DNA of 22,063 bases from JBPCNH01 sp051001455 (GTDB lineage: Bacteria; Actinomycetota; CADDZG01; WHSQ01), in NCBI GenBank assembly GCA_051001455.1, contig JBPCNH010000037.1, positions 1-22,063 on the forward strand. The letters are read 5' to 3'. The translations under genes were made by a program, and so were the position numbers. Positions 21,292 through 22,063 of the stretch are shown piece after piece. Under the pieces are notes generated by a model. It saw only the letters and a program-made list of their open reading frames with translations. It was not told where the DNA came from and ran no database searches. The first letter of the stretch is position 1. Each line of letters starts with the position of its first letter.

Positions 21292-21936
21292 TTAGGGAGA
21301 GGGCTCAGGACATCCCGGGGGACGCGTGTCCTCCTTGATTCGGACAACGTCATCGAACGAGACGTTGCCGCCGGGTTCGCGTACTTCCCAGTAATACAGA
21401 ACGTCCTCCTGCCAAATGAGACATCCTTCGCTGAGTTGCTTCGGTTGCTCCGGCGCGGAGGCTCTGGTGGCGACAATTACGACTATTACGAGAACAAGCA
21501 GAACGATTCCGGCGATGGCCATGTTCGCGTTTTTCACCCACGCTGCATCAGTCGACTTCAAGGTGTTTTTCAGGGGCTGCGTGGGGGGGGCCTGGTTTCC
21601 TTGCGGCGGTGGTGCAGTTCGAACCGTCGAATCAAAGTTGTAACCACAGTAGCGACAAACGCGAGCAGCGAATTTGATTTCCTCCGCGCACGCTGGGCAC
21701 GTCTTGGTCTCGGGATCGGGTGCGGGGACTGCAGCTGGAGGCGGTTTCTCGCTCTTAGGCGCATCGGCTTGCAGTTGGTGGCCGCAGTATTGACAGGATG
21801 AGGCTTCCGCGAGAATTAAGGAGTGACACTTGGGGCACGAACGAGTCACGAACGGTGACCTAACGAGTCGATTCCCATAACCAGGAAGTAGATACCGATG
21901 ACGGATGGGCCGACCATTTGCAAGAGTTTGAACCAC
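21292..21936 (-). CDS. Double zinc-ribbon, single-pass membrane protein
   Basis: 214 aa from ATG 21936, or about 185 aa from GTG 21849 (MTRSCPKC), which would place the first zinc ribbon at the N-terminus and looks more natural; no ribosome site settles it. The first ribbon has Cys34, Cys37, Cys48 and Cys51 (CPKCHSLILAEASSCQYCG). The second has Cys80, Cys83, Cys94 and Cys97 (CPACAEEIKFAARVCRYCG), the UPF0547-like pattern. A Pro-rich linker follows, then one membrane helix (about 139-157, IAGIVLLVLVIVVIV) and a short outer domain with a few cysteines. Such proteins usually hold a zinc-ribbon head in the cytoplasm and sense or recruit at the membrane. An IS element begins within about ten bases of the upstream start, so the promoter may be disrupted. 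Confidence 0.8.
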   Translation of the reverse strand: MVQTLANGRPIRHRYLLPGYGNRLVRSPFVTRSCPKCHSLILAEASSCQYCGHQLQADAPKSEKPPPAAVPAPDPETKTCPACAEEIKFAARVCRYCGYNFDSTVRTAPPPQGNQAPPTQPLKNTLKSTDAAWVKNANMAIAGIVLLVLVIVVIVATRASAPEQPKQLSEGCLIWQEDVLYYWEVREPGGNVSFDDVVRIKEDTRPPGCPEPSP

Positions 21937-21942
21937 CTGGCC

Positions 21943-22063
21943 TGACCCCCTGAAATCGGTCCACCGCTAATGAGAGTCTTGAAGCCCCTAACAGGGCGGA
22001 AGGAGGATCATGGCGGTGAAGAGACGAAAGCACACACCCGATCAGGTGGTGCGCAAGTTAAGG
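21943..22063 (+). mobile_element. Left end of an IS3-family insertion sequence (continues beyond window)
   Basis: TGACCCCCTGAAATCGGTCC starting at 21943 has the TG start and layout of an IS3-family terminal inverted repeat, followed after some 65 bases by the OrfA start at 22010. The exact outer base is uncertain; TG also occurs at 21938. The right end, the target duplication and OrfB lie outside. Confidence 0.65.
22010..22063 (+). CDS. IS3-family transposase OrfA, N-terminus only
   Basis: 18 codons are visible: MAVKRRKHTPDQVVRKLR, running off the window. The K-R-R-(K/R)-(H/F)-T-P-(D/E)-Q-(V/I)-(V/I)-R-K-L-R start is typical of IS3-family OrfA (HTH_Tnp_1), whose helix-turn-helix binds the element ends. 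AGGAGG (22001-22006) lies three bases before the ATG. In this family OrfA is normally fused to the DDE-carrying OrfB by -1 frameshifting; that part is not in the window. Confidence 0.8.
   Translation, partial: MAVKRRKHTPDQVVRKLR

Noticed and set aside
21416..21801. Plus-strand open frames near the right end
   Set aside because: Antisense to the zinc-ribbon gene, whose two Cys4 motifs and membrane helix make it the coding strand.

Overview
The window is high-GC bacterial DNA. GTG and TTG starts with strong AGGAGG-type ribosome sites, hairpin terminators without U-tracts, an LVIVD-repeat secreted protein, an MMPL transporter and a secreted thrombospondin-3/RTX protein suggest an actinomycete-like organism (Actinomycetota), probably from an uncultured lineage. 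This placement is inferred from protein style and composition; there is no rRNA or other taxonomic marker. No complete tRNA, rRNA or CRISPR array was seen.

Layout. 1-6.3 kb holds a thioesterase cut by the left edge, a secreted TSP3/RTX calcium-binding protein, an SRPBCC protein, a small secreted protein, two truncated genes joined tail to tail (a P-loop kinase and an HxlR regulator), an intact FAD-linked oxidoreductase and a dimeric alpha-beta barrel protein. 6.4-8.8 kb holds an XRE repressor divergent from a two-gene operon encoding a GATase1-like protein and an ARPP-1 domain protein. A perfect palindrome lies in the -35/-10 spacer of that operon promoter. 9.0-13.9 kb reads as an accessory, defence-type island: an HNH-like treble-clef protein, an unknown protein with a probable leaderless start, a HigB toxin with an apparent CTG start followed by HigA, a Fic enzyme with a palindromic operator next to its start codon and a near-identical 21-bp repeat on each side, an HNH endonuclease, and a RadC/JAB-like protein lacking the usual metal-binding histidines. 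The last two are convergent and share a CTAG at their stops.

13.9-17.95 kb is rearranged. Two fragments of a response-regulator receiver lie on the minus strand, and a small coupled gene pair is truncated. One intact LVIVD protein gene is followed by the 5' and 3' remnants of a second copy, and these remnants bracket a PAS histidine kinase. A small membrane-protein gene with an apparent frameshift comes next. 18.2-20.5 kb is an MMPL transporter on the minus strand. 20.5-22.06 kb is mostly non-coding, with tandem 11-bp repeats, hairpins and a short ORF, then a double zinc-ribbon membrane protein and the left end of an IS3-type insertion sequence that runs off the window.

The best candidates for something little described are the XRE/GATase1-like/ARPP-1 cassette and the Fic cassette with its flanking repeats. 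The many truncated genes show that this locus has been heavily rearranged.
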